From the NCBI RefSeq assembly GCF_035222275.1, contig NW_026946359.1:496001-560000 (forward strand): DNA of 64,000 bases, read 5' to 3'. This DNA is from Podospora bellae-mahoneyi. Its lineage: Eukaryota; Ascomycota; Sordariomycetes; Sordariales; Podosporaceae. The notes beneath the pieces were generated by a model. That model did no database searches, was not told the DNA's origin, and saw nothing but the letters and a program-made list of their open reading frames with translations. Positions 22,019 through 33,290 of this stretch are shown here, piece after piece (position 1 is the first letter of the stretch; each line of letters starts with the position of its first letter). The translations under genes were made by a program, and so were the position numbers.

Positions 22019-23530
22019 TTAATCCTTCTTTGGCGCAAGCCCGTTGATGATACCGGCTGCCTTTCTCTTGTTCTCCATCTGCTTTTCGTAAGGAATGGTC
22101 AAGCAGTTGATGCCCAAAAAGTTGCAAATGCTCGTCGTGACGAGATAAGCCCAGCGGAAGTAGACAATCGCCGCAAAGCCCAAGTAAGACACCAGGTACA
22201 TGTGTTCATACTCCGCTGAGACGGCCGGAAGTCCGATGCGAGGAAGGTTGGCCATGACGGCGCCACCAACAAGTGGCCACAGCATGACGGTCCAGTAGGG
22301 GAATGGCTGCTTGGTAAGGTGTGCAAGAATCATTTTGGTCGTCATGCGGCCAAAGACGAAGCTCATGATGATGCAGAAAAGAACGAGGTGGTTGTCGGTG
22401 CGGATGTACGAGTATGGGCTGTAGACCCAGGCGCCGATGCTAAAGGTGAAGATGGCCATGGGGGTCCATTCGAGGAAGACGGGAGCCACGGGCTGGCCGC
22501 GAGCTCTCCGAGCCTTGACGACGTTCAAAACGCAAAACGGAATGTGGGTGGCCAGCAGCGAGAAGATGATCAGTCCCACCCAGATGTCCCGGATCGACAG
22601 GTCGCCAATAGTGTCCTTTGTCAAACCTAGGTTACTAAGTAGGTAGACGCGACCCTCGGCGAGATCAACCAGCGGTTCGGTCCAAACAGCCGGTCCATAA
22701 ATCCCAGACAGAATCATGAACATGCAGGCAAGCAGGAGTCCTTCAGTCGGTCCGTTGATGACTCCGAGATAGAGGGTATGCGTGTGGTAGGTCTCCCATG
22801 TCGAGAAGAACATGGGCAGGCAAGGTACGAGAGCGGTGAAGACACCAGACTTGGAGGTCCCGAGACCCATTGCGGCGGTTTCCAACAAGCTGGCCAAGGT
22901 GCAGTTCAAGCTGTCAATGCCGTGGTCGAAGAGCTCTCCCAGTCCGCTGGATGTGCCGGTACGTCTCGCTTGTTTGCCGTCCACGTTGTCGAAAGTCTGG
23001 TACATGAAGAGACCGAACGCAAAGCTGAAGTATAACCATGTTGGGCCCTGAAAAGCGTCAGCTCGTGTTTCCCACACCCAGTGCCTTGGAAAGTATCTCA
23101 CAGGTCCCACGAGATCCGGCATATAGATGACCAAAAGGGCGACATTAATCAAGATGCAAAAGAAGCCTAGAAGGGTCACCATGTTTGGGGCGACCCATAA
23201 TGGCAGAACCTCCACAAACGCATTCCACTACAAGGTCTCAGTCAAGTATTCTCGTCGGAGGCGGGGCATAGAGCGCATACCCAGTGCTTGAGGACATAGT
23301 TCGATATGGGGGACTTGTCGACGGCGGAATATTTGTAGTATTTTAGGTGGATGAGTGCTTCTTCGGAAACACACTCGGCAGCGGCCCTTCCTGTTGCACA
23401 GATTCCATCGCCGTCAGCCACATCGTCTTCTTCGGAGCAAGATCGCGGGGGAAGCACAAATGCAGGTATGGGGAGTCAATGCAAAGGTGGGGCAAAGGGG
23501 GTTGCGCGCACTGCTGCTGTCTAGTACCAT
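22019..23530 (-). CDS. EPT1: sn-1,2-diacylglycerol ethanolamine-/cholinephosphotransferase
   Basis: Proposed exons: 23530-23512, 23390-23281, 23227-23102 and 23047-22019, giving 427 residues. Introns of 53 nt (23228-23280) and 54 nt (23048-23101) are well supported. The first (23391-23511, GTGCGC donor, CTGAC branch, CAACAG acceptor) is my inference, made to reach an ATG in frame. The enzyme makes phosphatidylethanolamine or phosphatidylcholine from CDP-ethanolamine or CDP-choline and diacylglycerol in the ER (last Kennedy-pathway step). The CDP-alcohol phosphotransferase motif DG-x2-AR-x8-G-x3-D-x3-D is complete (DGKQARRTG through LFDHGIDSLN). About seven to ten membrane segments follow. The 54-nt intron has no stop and keeps the frame, so retention would insert 18 residues just before GPTWLYFSF. 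Ethanolamine or choline preference cannot be decided here. Confidence 0.9.
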
Positions 23531-24706
23531 GGTGTCGGTCAGCCTCCCTGAAAGGGGATTGATTACGCTCCAAGGGCTGCGATTAAGGTGTATGGCCGGT
23601 ACAAAGAAGCCGTTTCGAAAAATACAACCGCGACGGTGGTTTAGAGGTATGTTTCTTAGGATCGGTGCCGGTTCGGTGATAGGGTACTCGTGACCGTTGA
23701 TAGGAAAATGAAGGAAAAATCAACAAGTCAAGAGACGGCGGCTGCCACCAACTACTTTGTCAAGATACCGGGAGCAAGGTTTGGTCGGCGGTCGGAGGTC
23801 GGTGGACGGGATTTGCTCGTTTATCAAGCCCGGGTCCAGTGAAGGGGTCCACTTGAGCAAAAGGTAGCCCAGGAAATAGCAGCACTTTGTAGGCGCCGGT
23901 CTCTTCAGTTGTTGAGAGACAACGCTGGTGTCGTTGCGAATCAAATCTCAACAGACTGCTCTCTGCCAGCTGGTTTGAAGGGTCTGCCCCACTCGCTTGA
24001 GATTTGAATTTTTGCACGTGAAAATTGGCAGGCGGTGAGGCTACAGTGAGTGAAATGGGGGCATCTGCCGCTGCATGGAGGACGGATGACGAGCTTCATG
24101 TTTACTCTGTGCAACACGGCTCGTGGATCTTTGTGAGAGTTCAGCGTTTGTGTTTCAAGACGTGTTTGTTCCTGGAATTCCCGAGTCAGAATCGAAAGAT
24201 GTGCGTGGATGAGTGCAAGTGGCTGTGTGAACAGCACACATGGGATGAAAGAGCCTGACCTTCAGATGAAACAATCACCCGACTAAAAGACGGCAATAAG
24301 AGATACCAGCCGTTATGCCTCGAGCCTGCTGACATTAGAGTGAGTCGAGTTATACACCTGCGTGGGAAACAGCAGTAATGCGGTACTGTGTAACCAGACC
24401 CTTGATTTGTGAAACGAACTGTCCAATGCCAAAAAAAAAAAAGGATTCACCTATCAAAATTCTCCAAACGACCAATGAATTGTAGTGTAGTAGTTTAGAC
24501 ATTAAGGATATTAAACACCTCCCATCGCACCTTCCTGGAACCCCTTTTAAGTATGTTCCTGGTTCCTAGGCTCAGCTCCTTCCACCGTCAACACACTACT
24601 TCTTCCTATACACATCAACCCCAACCAACACCAACAGCAAACCAGAGAGACCGCTTTTTATATTCCTGAAGCACGCATTTTACCAAACCACGCCAATTGT
24701 CGGTCT
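23531..24706. other. Intergenic region upstream of EPT1
   Basis: About 1.2 kb with a 12-nt poly-A run at 24431-24442. Overlapping short frames only; no gene recognised. Confidence 0.5.
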
Positions 24707-25406
24707 CTAAAGAAGCAAAGTGAAGCCAGCAAACAGACCAGTGGCAACAACAGCGAGACCATAGGCATTGCCGAGCGCGAGAGCACCAGCGCCGCTTCCT
24801 GGTCTGCCGTTGTTGTTCTGGGTACCATCGCCGAAGCCGTCCGCAATTCCATCAGTTGGGGTCGCCGTCTCCTCAGCCGCCGAGGTGGTCGCCGTCTTGG
24901 TCTCGTTGACACGGCTGGGGTTCTGGGCACCGCAAGGATGTTCCTCACGGCAAGCAGCAGAGCACAGGTTGTTGGTCCCGCAGTCCTTCACGCACTGAGT
25001 GCCCCAAGCTGTGCACACGTGGTAGGGGAGGGTGAGGGTGTACTCGGACATGTTTGGTACCTTGTTGTCGCTGCAGAGGCAGCCGTACTGCAGGGTTTCC
25101 TACACGGTTTTGTCAGCGCCGAAAGCTCGTACGATCGAGTCATGTCCAGGCCACATACAGCATCGCAGTCGTTGACGAGGGGCTGGCCAACACTGGTTTG
25201 ACGGCAAATGGTTGGGCAAGTGCTCCTTTGGTCGTTGCACCAGGCCTCTGCAAATTTTACCCGGTAAGCATGTCTCCCGACAGCAATTACTTCGCGTTAA
25301 ACATACTTCTGGCAGAGAGAGGGATGGTATTTGGGTCGATCACGTAGTCGGCTGAAACGGTGACGGCGGCGGCAAAGGCCAGGAGGGTTGTGCGGAAGTT
25401 GACCAT
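24707..25406 (-). CDS. GPI-anchored, cysteine-rich surface protein, DUF7707-like
   Basis: Three exons: 25406-25307, 25247-25159 and 25099-24707, with two 59-nt introns; 193 residues. A signal peptide (MVNFRTTLLAFAAAVTVSA) is followed by DYVIDPNTIPLSAR and a compact cysteine-rich domain: AWCNDQRSTCPTICRQ, NDCDAETLQYGCLCSD, NMSEYTLTLPYHVCTAWG, QCVKDCGTNNLCSAAC and HPCGAQNP. A Thr/Ser/Ala linker and a hydrophobic C-terminus (YGLAVVATGLFAGFTLLL) follow a small-residue Gly/Ser/Ala stretch, the layout of a GPI signal. The domain matches the fungal DUF7707 family as I recall it; its function is unknown. The cysteine spacing resembles, but is not, a CFEM domain. It is expected on the plasma membrane or cell wall. 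Confidence 0.88.
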
Positions 25407-27909
25407 TGTGACTGAGGAGCTCAAGGAAACACGCTGGTAAGATGCGAAGGGATGCTGGAGCAAGATGGCGGGCTGAATGAGGTTATGTTTAGCAATTGAT
25501 CGGAACAGACGGTTGAAGAACACAACAGGGCCGACGTCGCCACGGCCACGGGGCCCGCATTCCAGTGGAAAGGTGAGGTCAAGTCTTACAGCTGTGGTGG
25601 ATCCGAGACCTAAGGAAAAGGAGAAGGCGTAGACGGTGACTCGTAATATTAACGGCGTTCCAGGAGATTAAAGCACCGGTTGCGACGAAGAGAGGGGGCC
25701 AAAATATACGAACGAGGGCAAGAATACAAACAATTCCCAGAGACGTGAGTGCTCTTAGCGAGTGACAGCACACAGCTCTTTTAAAAGGATCGGGAACGAA
25801 AGACAGTCCGCAGATGGAGATGGGGATGGCACAACAGGAAGGAAAACGCGACCGAGATTCAGTAAAAAGGGCCCCAGAGACCCCAGACCCATGATGGACT
25901 ATCTAGGCCGTGGCTGGCCCCAAGGTCACAGAGGATTGGTCCCCTTGGCAGCTTAATCACCCGCCACAGCCTTTGATAGGTTTAAACCGGCCATCCTTGT
26001 CGGGCATGTTCTTTTTATCGTCGCAGGGATCAGCAGCCCAAGCACTCGCAACAAACCGAACACAGAGGAGAAAAACTTCCAATTGGGCCACCGCAATTGA
26101 ATACTGGGGGAGCTCTGTGGCACCGATTGACCAGTTTTGGGAGAGCTGTCTCGGGCGACGCAACATCACCATCAACACACCGCTGAAAAGTGTCGACGTT
26201 TCTGTCATTCATCGAAAAGCCGATGGTTCGACTACACTAGAAGGGCAGCTCGGCTCCACCGTCTCAGCGGACTGAACGCCCCGAGGACAGGCAACGGCTC
26301 GTCCGATGCAGTGCCATTCCTTGATACCAAGCAAGGGTCATATGTCCGAATCCATGTTATGTTGCGTTTTCGTGCGGCACCTCCAAATACATGGATGCAT
26401 CCGAATCTGTGCCCCTCACAGTGGAAGCAAGCAACTTCTAAAACGGAAGCAGAAATCCGAAGCCCTAGGCGGCCCATGATCCTAGCGTCATGTGTGCACT
26501 TCGCCTTCACTTTTGCCAGTCCTCCGTGTCAATTCTGTCAGTTGCCATCCGATCAACTGAAGCTTTCCTGCCACTCTTTTTATTCAGCGTCGTCTGTGTT
26601 ATCTGTCAATGCTTCAGCTGATCTGCTCTCATTTCTATACGAGAGAGCTTTGGTCATGGAAAAACCACGAGGTCTATCACCTCAGTTTGCCCCTCATATT
26701 CTAGAATCTCTTGATATCCAACCTCAATGGTCACCCACACATCCATCCCCACGCCCCGCGCGCCCAGACTTCGTGTTTAAGTGCCGTGATCTGTTGCCAA
26801 CACTAGGCAGGATCCTGGTGTGTTTGCATCTCGAGACTGACTCTCAATCGCTTTTGAGAGTATGCATATCTGCCTGCAGTAACCAGCCTGCAACATGCCG
26901 GAAGTCCGTGTTTTTCCATGCAAGACCACAACATAGATAGCCCCGCCTTGAACTGAACAGGAAGGCGGGGGATATTCCAGCCAGCTAATATATCATGACT
27001 TTGCAAGCAAAGGTTGGTCTGGCGGAGAAATAGCAAGCCCCGATGCACAAATTGATTGGTGTCTCGGACAGAGTTGCGTATGCCTCCGTTCATGATATCG
27101 TCCACGGGCTTCAGGTTTTGCGTCAAATGGTATCGTATCGGGGGCCATCTACAAGTTGATCTCTCATGGACTATATGTAAACCGAGGAATCGTAAATGGT
27201 CTTCCATTCGGTGTCTGGCTGCTTATACGGCCTGGAAACGATCACGAATGCTGTCGAACACCAAGCTTGCTCTTAATCCACCCACCAGAGAAAAATTCGA
27301 CCAATCAGCAACTGTGAGACGCTTGTGAGCAACTCATTTGGGAAAGTTTTTTGTTTGCGAGCAATATGACCGCCCAAGAATATTACAACATGTTGACTAA
27401 CAGTCCTTGTGAGAACTAACTGCGTTTTGTAGACTACAGGGTTCATACATAATGCATTGTTAGGAAAGATCATGCTGCAACATTGGACGGGGAAGTTCCA
27501 AGGCACAAGTGGGACACATTTATTCCCTCTGCGAGGATAATATTGCAACCGCCATATTGTTGAATTCGAAGTCAAGACTCATACAGACGAACTCTGACAT
27601 TCATGATGGAGCAAATAAGCAGAGAGAGGAATCCTTCCCTTCCACGACGTTGAGCAACAAGACTCTTGGTCAATATCAATGTTGAATATTCCAGAAAAGG
27701 AAGGCGCATAGGCCACATCCCATCCGATTTCCCCGGTGTCTTGGCACTTGGCCGTAGCGCCGCGCATGGAGCTTGAACAAGTGTTCATTGAGGCACTGGA
27801 AGTGACAGCTCCAATTGCCATCATTAGCCTCGTCACCCAGTAAAGTTGCTTCACGCAACGACGGGCTGCACCGATTTACGACACATTCACATATATCCGA
27901 TAGCCTATC
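25407..27909. other. Divergent intergenic region between DUF7707-like gene and SWP1
   Basis: 2.5 kb. A 267-codon plus-strand frame (26137-26940) and shorter minus-strand frames (27273-27575, 27579-27854) have no recognisable domains. The minus-strand frame at 27579-27854 opens with GTG, not ATG. I call no gene. Confidence 0.45.
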
Positions 27910-28949
27910 ATGAGGTTCACACAATCATTTGCGCCAGCGCTTCTGCTCCTGGCTGGCGTCGCGCAGGCTACATCTTGGGGGTTCGATGATGGCAGCGTCT
28001 CAGTTGTCGCAAAGCGGGCTGGCGATGCTGGCAGCAAGGAGAGGTATACAATACCTTCAGAACGCCAAGTAAAGTTCCGCCGCAGAAAGCTAACACAAAT
28101 CGTAGGTTCACCTCGAAGACACTCGTTACGAAGCCCCTCTCGCTCGGCAGCACCGATACACTAAAGATCAGCTTGACGGCAAAGGACAATGGTCAGGGGA
28201 AGCGCCCGCATCAAGCGTTTGTTATTCTCAAAGAGAAGGAGACTGGGCTTGAGGCTCCCTTCCCCTTGACAGTCAAGGAAAGTGGAAAGGCGGTCGCTTC
28301 AATTGTAAGGCAAATGGAAACATCGAGATTTCGACAACCGATGCTGACGAGGACCGGCATAGACTCACAAGGACCTTCCCGTCCAATTCCTGCACAGCGA
28401 CGGACCTCTCGAGGCCTCGATTATCCTCGGCTCCTTCGGTTCCTCCAAGGCTCTTAATGCCCCCGTGTTCGATGTCAAGCTACAGAAGGACCCCAATGTC
28501 CCCATCCCGCCCTACGAGAAGCCCGTCCGTTATGGCAAGAAGGAGGAGATCCACCACATCTTCCGCGCTGATCCCACGAGCCCACCAAAGGTGATTTCTA
28601 TCTTCTTTGCGCTGGTTGTGCTTGCTACGGTTCCGGTTCTGTTCATCAGCGTAAGTCTTGTCTGCCATTTATCTAATTCAGACAGCCACTAATATCGAAT
28701 TCAACACAGTGGATCTTCCTCGGCGCAAACCTCAACCACCTTTCCAAGGCCATTGGTGCCGCCCCAGTCTCACATGCCACCTTTTTTGGCTCTATCCTCG
28801 CCATGGAGGGTGTCTTCTTCCTCTACTATACCACCTGGAACCTCTTCCAGGCCCTGCCTGTCATTGGCGCTGTTGCTGTGGTCACAATGCTGAGCGGTAC
28901 CAAGGCACTGGGTGAGGTGCAGAGCAGGAGACTTGCCGGAGAGCGTTAA
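27910..28949 (+). CDS. SWP1: Oligosaccharyltransferase subunit SWP1 / ribophorin II
   Basis: Four exons: 27910-28043, 28106-28304, 28363-28650 and 28710-28949, with introns of 62, 58 and 59 nt; 286 residues. It is a non-catalytic subunit of the ER oligosaccharyltransferase complex, which N-glycosylates nascent proteins. A signal peptide (MRFTQSFAPALLLLAGVAQA) leads into a luminal beta-rich domain (RFTSKTLVTKPLSLGS, HQAFVILKEKETGLEAPF, KDLPVQFLHSDGPLEA, IILGSFGSSKALNAPVFD). Three transmembrane segments at the C-terminus follow ADPTSPPKVISIFF, SHATFFGSILAMEGVFFLYY and ALPVIGAVAVVTMLSG. Length and topology match fungal Swp1. Every intron boundary restores the frame of the family sequence. Confidence 0.93.
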
Positions 28950-29795
28950 AGGAGATATAAGGAAGATAAAAGATATGGGATTTCCGCTTGGTGCAAAATG
29001 AAAATGGACGGGGTTTGGGCAGTCAGCCCTATTGTAACATCACTTCTAGAAAGATTCCCTGTGGTCCACTTGGGGCGATATGTCAAAATGTAGTGTATTT
29101 GGCAAGCGATTATGTTTATTATGGAAAATACTGGGACAGAACATGAGCCTTTTTCTCTCTTCGTCACTACTGCAAAACGATAAAAATTGATTGCTGTAGA
29201 AGCCTCCGGTTCCTGATCTAGGTCAGTGGTTCTCATCCAGTCAGAATGGTGTTGAATCAGGAATTGAGACTTGGTCGCAGCCCGATGGCACCAAAAACGG
29301 TCTGGTGGCAGCTGGGCCAAGGCATGGCACCAATGAAATCACTCCTTCTGACGGTGCCAGCGCACTCTTGCCCCACTTCCACCTACGCTACCTGTTGCTG
29401 CCCCACTTGGCCCTATTTTGTATCTCTGTACTCTTGTAAACAAATGGGTCTTGATCGCGTCTCCCCCAGCTTTGTCACCGTCACCTGCTGTGTGCATGAG
29501 GAGAGCCCGCCCTTCGCGACGTTCCCTGTCGCCATTGCCCTGCAACGCGACTCTGGCTTTCAGCATGCGACTGCCTGCCTTGCGACTGCATTCGACACCC
29601 GAAGCGCTTGCCTGAGTTTTGTTTACTTTGCAGCAACTCCAGCGGCCCGGACGTTACCCGTCGCATTGTTGACATTCGGCCTCCCTTCCAGTGTTATTTT
29701 TTCCCTGTTCCGTTTGTTGCACTTGCTCGGATTCCCATCTTTTGCATCTCCCCCCACGACACGGCGCTCGACGCGCTCCCAGCAGTTAGCCCAAC
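28950..29795. other. Intergenic region and leader of the spindle-pole gene
   Basis: About 0.85 kb. C/T-rich leader-like sequence (29330-29790) precedes the next start. A 189-codon plus-strand frame (29246-29815) overlaps that start in another frame and has no family features. Confidence 0.5.
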
Positions 29796-32700
29796 ATGGA
29801 CGTCAACAGCAATAGGTCAAATCATCATCAATCTAGCAAACCACGGCATATATCTAGGTTAAAAAAGGAGATGCTCGAGCACCGCATTCAGCACAATCCC
29901 TTCAGCTCCCCGCCATCCTCCACAGGTTCCCACGATACTGTTAGCACCACGACCGAGGAACTCACCCGAAATCTCTCCAATTTTTCTTTCAGTCCGGACG
30001 GCGAGGGCACCCGCCGGCTCAGCGAAGACTTCACCAACCCGGCCAAGAGGCAGGCTACCCGATCTGGCCGGTTCGGTTCCTCAAGGCAACCTCGTGATAC
30101 AAACACCGTACTTAACACCTCGGCCATCGCGCGCACCTTCCCCGAATGGAGCGGACTTCTCAACAACAAGACCAATAACCAGGACAAGGACACGGCGACG
30201 CTGACCCAGACGTTCGACTTTGCCGGAGTAATAAAGCCTCTCACAAACGGAGCCAACGGTGGGAAGGAGAATGTCCCCCCCGCCAGAGAGGTCACCGAGG
30301 AGCAGACTTTTGACAACCCATTGGACTCGAGGAAAAAACGAACCCGGGCTGATATGCAGGCCCGTGTCGAAAATGAATCTGAATGCTCTACAGTACTCTC
30401 ATTATCGATGTCTCCAGGTCGGCATGGGCGCCGGTCCCGTTTCCAGAACCTGGATGGTGTCATGTCTCCTGAGGCCCCCAAAAGGTCTATCCAAGATATG
30501 GTTTCCAAGATCCGCACCGAAAAGCAGAACAGCCGGCGCGACATGACGCCACGAAAGTATTTGATGAGGGAACCTTCTGCTGCACAGCCCAACCCCGACA
30601 CTCTCCAAGGCCAGAGTTTCGAAGAAGGCCGTTCGTTTTTCCTACCGGGCTTCCGACACCTTCCTGATTGGACATCCGGTACTCTCAAGTTCAGCACCAT
30701 GCAGAACGGCGTTCCTGTTTTCGTCAAGTCCAAGACTGGTGTTAGGTTTGACCAGTCGACGAATGGTCACGGCGTTCTCAACTCTGTGAGCATTCCGGAG
30801 GAGGACGCAGAAATCTTTGTGTCAATGGATAAGCTCCAAGATGAGGTGCGCGAACTCCAGGATCACGACGCTATGCTCCAGCGTGAGGCAGAGAAGTTGC
30901 AGCGCGAGGTGAACCATCTCCAGTCTGAGCTCAAGAGGTTCAAGAGTAGGCACCCTTCGGACAGCGCTATCGGCTCTGACACGGACGGTTCCTTTAGGCG
31001 CAGCAATGGGCATGACCAGGAATTAGAGGGTCAGATTCAGGAGCTGCGGGATCGTCTCAACCATGCGAGTCAGCAAGTTGGTATAAATGATATCCACAGC
31101 GCCGCGCTCTCTGCTGAGCGTGATGAGGCGTTGCGTCAGGCATCGATCGCTCGCGAGAGGGCTGCTAAACTGCAAGCTGAGCTGGAGGCATCACAGAAGG
31201 ATCTCCAGTACTCGCTGCAGTTCCGTCAGGATAAAGAGTCATTGCAGCTTGAGAATGGCATGCTCATGTCTGAGGCCGAGGTCATGCAAAAACAACGGGA
31301 TGAGGCCATGCATGACAATGCGACTTTGATAGCAGAGAATGATAGGCTTCGCAGGGAACTAGCTGGGGTTCGGAAGGACCTCAAGGCTACTCGTGAGGAG
31401 CTTGCCTCGGTTCGCAAGCAATACGAGGCTCTGAAGGAGGAAAGGAAGATGTTTGTCGATGATCACAAAAGTATGGAACGGAACAATGACACCTACTTCA
31501 AGGAGAACAAGAAGCTTCAGGCACAGGTTGCCGCCCGGGACCAGCACATCACTGATCTTAAGAAGGGTATCAGCGCCCGTGACAAGATCATTGATAGCAT
31601 GCAGGGTCTGACCACGGATACCGCTGTGCTTCAGTTGAATGCGGACCTCGAGGTGGAATTGGAACGTCTTACCAACCAGATGGAGGAGCTCAAGGACGAC
31701 ATTCACGAGAAAGACAGCCACCTCAACGACAAGGAGACCCGTATCCGTACGTTGAAGGATGATAACATGGAGATTTCCATCGACAACGAGCGCCTCAAGG
31801 ATGAGAACCGGCGTTTGCGGGAGGAACAGAAGGAGATTGAAGACCAGTGGGTGGACGAACGGCAAAAGGTCGTTCGGCTGAGCCAGATGCTGAACAGCAA
31901 GTCATTGAACGACAATGAGGATTGTGTGCGCTTGGGAGATGATTTCAGGATCAAGGAAGCCGAGCTCCAGCGCAAGCTTGATCGCCGGGAAGCCGCCGTT
32001 AGGAAGGTCAAGCTGCTCACCGCCAAGATTGCCGAGATTGCTGAGCAGGAGTTTACGGCGCTTGCGATGAGGACGACCAAGGTCAAGGTTGTTGATCCTA
32101 AGGATGTGGATGACTTCACTGGTAAGAGCAGCAACATGCACATCGACGAGGATCCCACAACCGAACTCCACATGAACGCCCAAGACACGGACTTTGCCAG
32201 TGTCATGGAGGGCGAGCTTGCTAAGCTCAAGCAGACATATCAGGACCTTCAGCGTCGACAGCAGCAAGGCGATACCCAGCAGTTTACCGACTACTCTTTA
32301 CCCCAGCTGCCTAGTCTTCAGCGGAGCAAATCTGACAGTGTTGTTTCATCCAAGATTGCTCAACCGCTTCCTGGTATCCTTAAGAAGTCTAGTCAGTTTG
32401 CCCCGTTGGAGGAAGACACCGGTCGGTTCAGCGTGCGGTCAGCTATGAGCTTTGCCAGCCCGCTCGACGACGAGTCTGTTCAGATCACGCAGAACAACAC
32501 CCGCCGGTCTGTTGCGAGTGAGGCCACCCGGCCGGAGTCTAGGATGCGCCGGAACTCAGAGAACACCACGACTCAACAGCAACAGCACACAGGGACGGTA
32601 GAGCCCAACATGACTTCTGCGTTTTTCATGCCTGACATAACCCTGTCCGGCCGGAACAAACAGCAGCAAGCTGCCTCCTCGAAGCAACAAAGCAACGTCC

Positions 32701-33290
32701 CCTCCCTCAGCAAAGACGCCCGGCGCGTGTTGGATGGTATCTGCAACCACAAATCAGGCAACTGCAACGTCTGTGTCCGCATCGCGGCGCATGGTGCCTC
32801 GGCCAAGGAAACTACCCAAAACCTTTCGTCGACCAAACTTCAACTCTCAGTCGAAGAACTCAAACGCGGCAAGAAGACCGTCTCAGTAGAGAAGCCCGTC
32901 CCGGCCTCGGACAGGTACTACACCGACGAGCCGACCATGCGCCCCTCGATGTCACCGGGGGAAGCCCTCGCTATTCTGATCAAGGAGACCCAAGACGAGA
33001 TTGAGCACTTGCAGATGGAGCTCAAGAGGGTGAATGAGGGGTATTTCTCGTTGGACAAGTCGGTGGGTGCGAGGGAGAGGAAGAGGTTGATGGGGGAGAT
33101 GAAGAGGTTGCAGGGGGAGCTGGAGGCGAAGAGCGGGCAGCTGTACCGGTTGCACGATGTGCTTGAGGGGCAGAAGCAGGCTGGGCAAGTTATGGAGGGG
33201 GAGGTGGTTGATGTTACGGTGCTGGAGGGGCTGCCGGTGAGGGTTGAGGGGGGGGGGAGGACGGAAAGTGTTTTTGAAGGGTTTGAGTAA
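29796..33290 (+). CDS. Spindle pole body coiled-coil protein, Ppc89/Cep57-type
   Basis: Single exon of 1164 codons; the ATG at 29796 has A at -3. Residues 1 to about 330 are disordered with phosphorylation-prone Ser/Pro clusters (SPDGEG, SMSPGRHGRR, RDMTPRKYLM). Residues from about 345 to 770 form a long heptad-rich coiled coil (EREAEKLQREVNHLQSELKR and many similar). A second disordered stretch follows. Near 975-990 is CNHKSGNCNVCVRI, a C-x-H-x4-C-x2-C knuckle. The last coiled coil begins MSPGEALAILIKETQDEIEH and runs to YRLHDVLEGQKQ, as in the Cep57 microtubule-binding domain. Proteins with this layout (S. pombe Ppc89) are core spindle pole body scaffolds. The assignment rests on layout and the C-terminal motif; no single residue proves it. 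Confidence 0.8.
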   Translation: MDVNSNRSNHHQSSKPRHISRLKKEMLEHRIQHNPFSSPPSSTGSHDTVSTTTEELTRNLSNFSFSPDGEGTRRLSEDFTNPAKRQATRSGRFGSSRQPRDTNTVLNTSAIARTFPEWSGLLNNKTNNQDKDTATLTQTFDFAGVIKPLTNGANGGKENVPPAREVTEEQTFDNPLDSRKKRTRADMQARVENESECSTVLSLSMSPGRHGRRSRFQNLDGVMSPEAPKRSIQDMVSKIRTEKQNSRRDMTPRKYLMREPSAAQPNPDTLQGQSFEEGRSFFLPGFRHLPDWTSGTLKFSTMQNGVPVFVKSKTGVRFDQSTNGHGVLNSVSIPEEDAEIFVSMDKLQDEVRELQDHDAMLQREAEKLQREVNHLQSELKRFKSRHPSDSAIGSDTDGSFRRSNGHDQELEGQIQELRDRLNHASQQVGINDIHSAALSAERDEALRQASIARERAAKLQAELEASQKDLQYSLQFRQDKESLQLENGMLMSEAEVMQKQRDEAMHDNATLIAENDRLRRELAGVRKDLKATREELASVRKQYEALKEERKMFVDDHKSMERNNDTYFKENKKLQAQVAARDQHITDLKKGISARDKIIDSMQGLTTDTAVLQLNADLEVELERLTNQMEELKDDIHEKDSHLNDKETRIRTLKDDNMEISIDNERLKDENRRLREEQKEIEDQWVDERQKVVRLSQMLNSKSLNDNEDCVRLGDDFRIKEAELQRKLDRREAAVRKVKLLTAKIAEIAEQEFTALAMRTTKVKVVDPKDVDDFTGKSSNMHIDEDPTTELHMNAQDTDFASVMEGELAKLKQTYQDLQRRQQQGDTQQFTDYSLPQLPSLQRSKSDSVVSSKIAQPLPGILKKSSQFAPLEEDTGRFSVRSAMSFASPLDDESVQITQNNTRRSVASEATRPESRMRRNSENTTTQQQQHTGTVEPNMTSAFFMPDITLSGRNKQQQAASSKQQSNVPSLSKDARRVLDGICNHKSGNCNVCVRIAAHGASAKETTQNLSSTKLQLSVEELKRGKKTVSVEKPVPASDRYYTDEPTMRPSMSPGEALAILIKETQDEIEHLQMELKRVNEGYFSLDKSVGARERKRLMGEMKRLQGELEAKSGQLYRLHDVLEGQKQAGQVMEGEVVDVTVLEGLPVRVEGGGRTESVFEGFE

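Noticed and set aside
26137-26940. 267-codon plus-strand open frame between the DUF7707-like gene and SWP1
   Set aside because: No recognisable family, His/Ser/Arg/Cys-rich text without structure, no good start context.
27579-27854. Small secreted-protein-like minus-strand frame
   Set aside because: It opens with GTG, the hydrophobic start is weak, and cysteine spacing matches nothing known.
29888-30733. 281-codon antisense open frame within the spindle-pole gene
   Set aside because: A shadow of the sense gene, with no independent evidence.
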